Below, piece after piece: positions 13,456 to 15,066 of a stretch of DNA of 15,066 nucleotides. Below the pieces are notes generated by a model that did not search any database, was not told where the DNA came from, and was given only the letters and a program-made list of their open reading frames with translations. The translations under genes were made by a program, and so were the position numbers. The stretch is from CAYVBE01 sp964448935 (GTDB lineage: Bacteria > Planctomycetota > Brocadiia > SM23-32): assembly GCA_964448935.1 (NCBI GenBank), contig CAYVBE010000090.1, positions 1 to 15,066 on the forward strand, in the 5' to 3' direction. The stretch's first letter is position 1, and each line of letters starts with the position of its first letter.

Positions 13456-15066
13456 TTACCCCTGCGGTTTGGTGCTGAAGAGAGTCACCTTTTTCAGCGT
13501 GGAGATCAGGAGCATTCCGTCGGCGGGGTAGACGGTGCTGATCCAGCTCCGGAAGCGGCGTTTGAAGAGCTGCTCCGTCTGTCGGCCGGCGCGGTAGACG
13601 AACAGCTCGTTGTCCGCGGTGGACACGTAGATTTTGCCGTCCGCCGCCATCTGGGAGGCGCACTCGACCAGGTGGCCGAGGTCCTCCCGCCAGTAGACCT
13701 CGCCGGTGTCGGCGTCCAGGCAGTGCAAAAAGCCGCAGGTGTCCCCCACATACACCAGCCCGTCCACGACGGACGCGGTGGACTGGGTGCGCTTGACCTG
13801 CTGGTCCTCCCACACCAAGCGGGGCGGCTCGTCCGGCTTTTCCAGCTCCAGACACATGAACCGGCCCGGGCCCCAAAACTTCTTGCCACTCTCGACCTCC
13901 GGAGCATCCTCGGGTTTGCGACGGCTGTTGTAGTAGCAGTCGCGGCCCACGCCCAGGTAGATGCGGTTGCCCACCACGGCCGGCCGTGCGATGGTCTCGC
14001 TCGGTCCGTTGAATCGGTAAGGCGCACGGCCGTCTTCCTCATACTTGAACCAGCGATCGCCGTCGGGGTAATCGGGCGGGTATTTGAAGAACAAACGCTT
14101 GTCCTCAGTGTAGGGCAGGAGCTTGCCGTCGCGCTCCCGCCATTCCGGCAGGTTCAGCTCGTAGGACCACAGTTCCTCCAGCACCACGGGCGACCCATCC
14201 TCGGACGGCTCCGGCACCGCCAGGCCGCGCAGCATTCCGTAGCCGTCCGGGAAAACGATTACCGGCGTGCCGTCCACATTGACAAAGGAAGGGGAGGACC
14301 ACTCGCCATGGTAAACGATAGGGATATCCATCTCGTCGCGCGCGATCAGGCTGCCATCGTTCTTGTCCAGCACGATCATGTGTGGGGCATAGGCGGGCTT
14401 GTTGCCCCTCCGCCCCCGGGCCTGCGAGCCAAGCTGGTGTGAGGTGCTTATCCAGAGCTGGTCACCCAGCATGACCGGACTGCACGCCGTGGCGTCCTGG
14501 TAGCTGATGGGATATTGCCCCAGGCTGTGGCGCCAGATGATGTCGCCCGCCCATTCGGGCAGTTCGTTGTGCGGCTCGGTGCCGTCGGGCGGCTGGTAGC
14601 CCTTGTCGCCTTCGTCTTTCATGAGGGCCAGTTCCTCCTGGTAGCCGTCGTTGCCGTCCGCCAGTCCGTCCAGGTCAACGCAGAGCATCTCGTCCATGAC
14701 CAGGATGTAAATGCGGTCGCCCTCGATTACGGGCGTGGTGGTGATCCCGTAGGTGGAAAGGCCATAGCCCGCCTTGGCGACGACGAGCTGCCATTGCAGG
14801 GAGCCGTCCTCAAGGTCGCGGCAGGTCAGCACGCCGCCGCCTTTGAGCGCCTTGCTCCACGATTCGTCCACGACGGCCCCCCGGGCCGAACCGATCAGGA
14901 CCCTGTCCCCGACGATGGTGGGCATGGGGAACTGCCAGCGGGTGTCCGTCTCCACTGTCCAGACCTCGTGGGCCTCGTCCAGTGCGACGGGTACGTTCTG
15001 CGCCTGCATGGCCATGTTGTGCGAGGGGTCGTTGCCCCACGGTTCGGCAGCGCGTGCAGAGGCGGA
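13456..15066 (-). CDS. PQQ-type beta-propeller protein, N-terminus beyond the right edge
   Basis: At least 536 residues are visible, and the protein is probably exported. It has a beta-propeller of PQQ-enzyme-like repeats: ATASVVDGLVYVG-style and LDADTGEVYWRED-type blades, such as LEDGSLQW, LDKNDGSLIARDE, GNRIYLGVG and DGLVYVGDTCGFLHCLDA. The two ends of the frame decide its extent: the ATG at 15015 is internal, because the frame continues to the window edge and reads PWGNDPSHNMAM just before it. This matches the WGxxPxRNM motif that opens such proteins. The preceding ASARAA looks like the end of a signal peptide. No heme or quinoprotein catalytic motif is seen, so PQQ binding and dehydrogenase activity are not supported. 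It is the upstream neighbour of the ATPase, 91 bases apart, in the same direction; a functional link is unproven. Likely role is scaffold or sensor-like outer layer protein; unknown. Confidence 0.82.
   Translation of the reverse strand, partial: SASARAAEPWGNDPSHNMAMQAQNVPVALDEAHEVWTVETDTRWQFPMPTIVGDRVLIGSARGAVVDESWSKALKGGGVLTCRDLEDGSLQWQLVVAKAGYGLSTYGITTTPVIEGDRIYILVMDEMLCVDLDGLADGNDGYQEELALMKDEGDKGYQPPDGTEPHNELPEWAGDIIWRHSLGQYPISYQDATACSPVMLGDQLWISTSHQLGSQARGRRGNKPAYAPHMIVLDKNDGSLIARDEMDIPIVYHGEWSSPSFVNVDGTPVIVFPDGYGMLRGLAVPEPSEDGSPVVLEELWSYELNLPEWRERDGKLLPYTEDKRLFFKYPPDYPDGDRWFKYEEDGRAPYRFNGPSETIARPAVVGNRIYLGVGRDCYYNSRRKPEDAPEVESGKKFWGPGRFMCLELEKPDEPPRLVWEDQQVKRTQSTASVVDGLVYVGDTCGFLHCLDADTGEVYWREDLGHLVECASQMAADGKIYVSTADNELFVYRAGRQTEQLFKRRFRSWISTVYPADGMLLISTLKKVTLFSTKPQG

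Noticed and set aside
11688..13478. 596-residue plus-strand open frame opposite the P-type ATPase
   Set aside because: The minus strand encodes an intact ATPase with all catalytic motifs; the plus frame is low-complexity and runs into intergenic sequence.
1..15066. CRISPR arrays, IS elements, tRNA or rRNA genes, or toxin-antitoxin pairs
   Set aside because: I saw no direct-repeat arrays, transposase motifs, tRNA-like sequence or small paired genes. The longest gap is 110 bases (5836-5945).

Overview
The window is a GC-rich bacterial chromosome segment, densely coded. It holds ten genes, two of them cut by the window edges. There are no RNA genes, mobile elements or CRISPR arrays that I can recognise, and no gene-free stretch over 300 bases; the longest gap is 110 bases (5836-5945). 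The mix suggests a largely anaerobic or microaerophilic bacterium of the Planctomycetes/Lentisphaerae type or a related candidate phylum. The pointers are an archaeal-style split glutamate synthase, a Tat-exported sulfatase with HEAT repeats, an FG-GAP/VCBS propeller, a PQQ-type propeller and a DUF2339 membrane protein. The taxonomic call is weak inference from gene content.

Region 1 (1-5835, + strand) is an ammonia-assimilation operon. It contains the end of a type I glutamine synthetase, then a glutamate synthase split into five proteins: glutaminase domain, ferredoxin-FMN synthase domain, four-cluster ferredoxin, FAD pyridine-nucleotide oxidoreductase and GXGXG beta-helix domain. Spacing is 40, 12 and 3 bases, then overlaps of 8 and 4 bases, so the last three are probably translationally coupled. 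Together they would make glutamate from ammonia (GS) and 2-oxoglutarate (GOGAT). Electrons would come from NAD(P)H or an external ferredoxin and pass through a chain of up to six [4Fe-4S] clusters.

Region 2 (5946-11173, + strand) holds a large DUF2339 membrane protein with a plausible sigma-70 promoter in front. Next is a sulfatase with a twin-arginine signal and a C-terminal HEAT-repeat tail, and 8 bases later a seven-repeat FG-GAP/VCBS beta-propeller. The last two look like one transcription unit.

Region 3 (11154-15066, - strand) runs convergently. It holds a PQQ-type beta-propeller protein whose N-terminus lies beyond the right edge, then a ZntA-like Zn/Cd/Pb-exporting P1B-ATPase. The ATPase gene overlaps the end of the VCBS gene tail to tail by 20 bases.

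I see no clearly undescribed system. The most interesting points are the composition of the five-part glutamate synthase, the sulfatase-propeller pair in which only the sulfatase has an obvious export signal, and the unusual sites noted in the findings.
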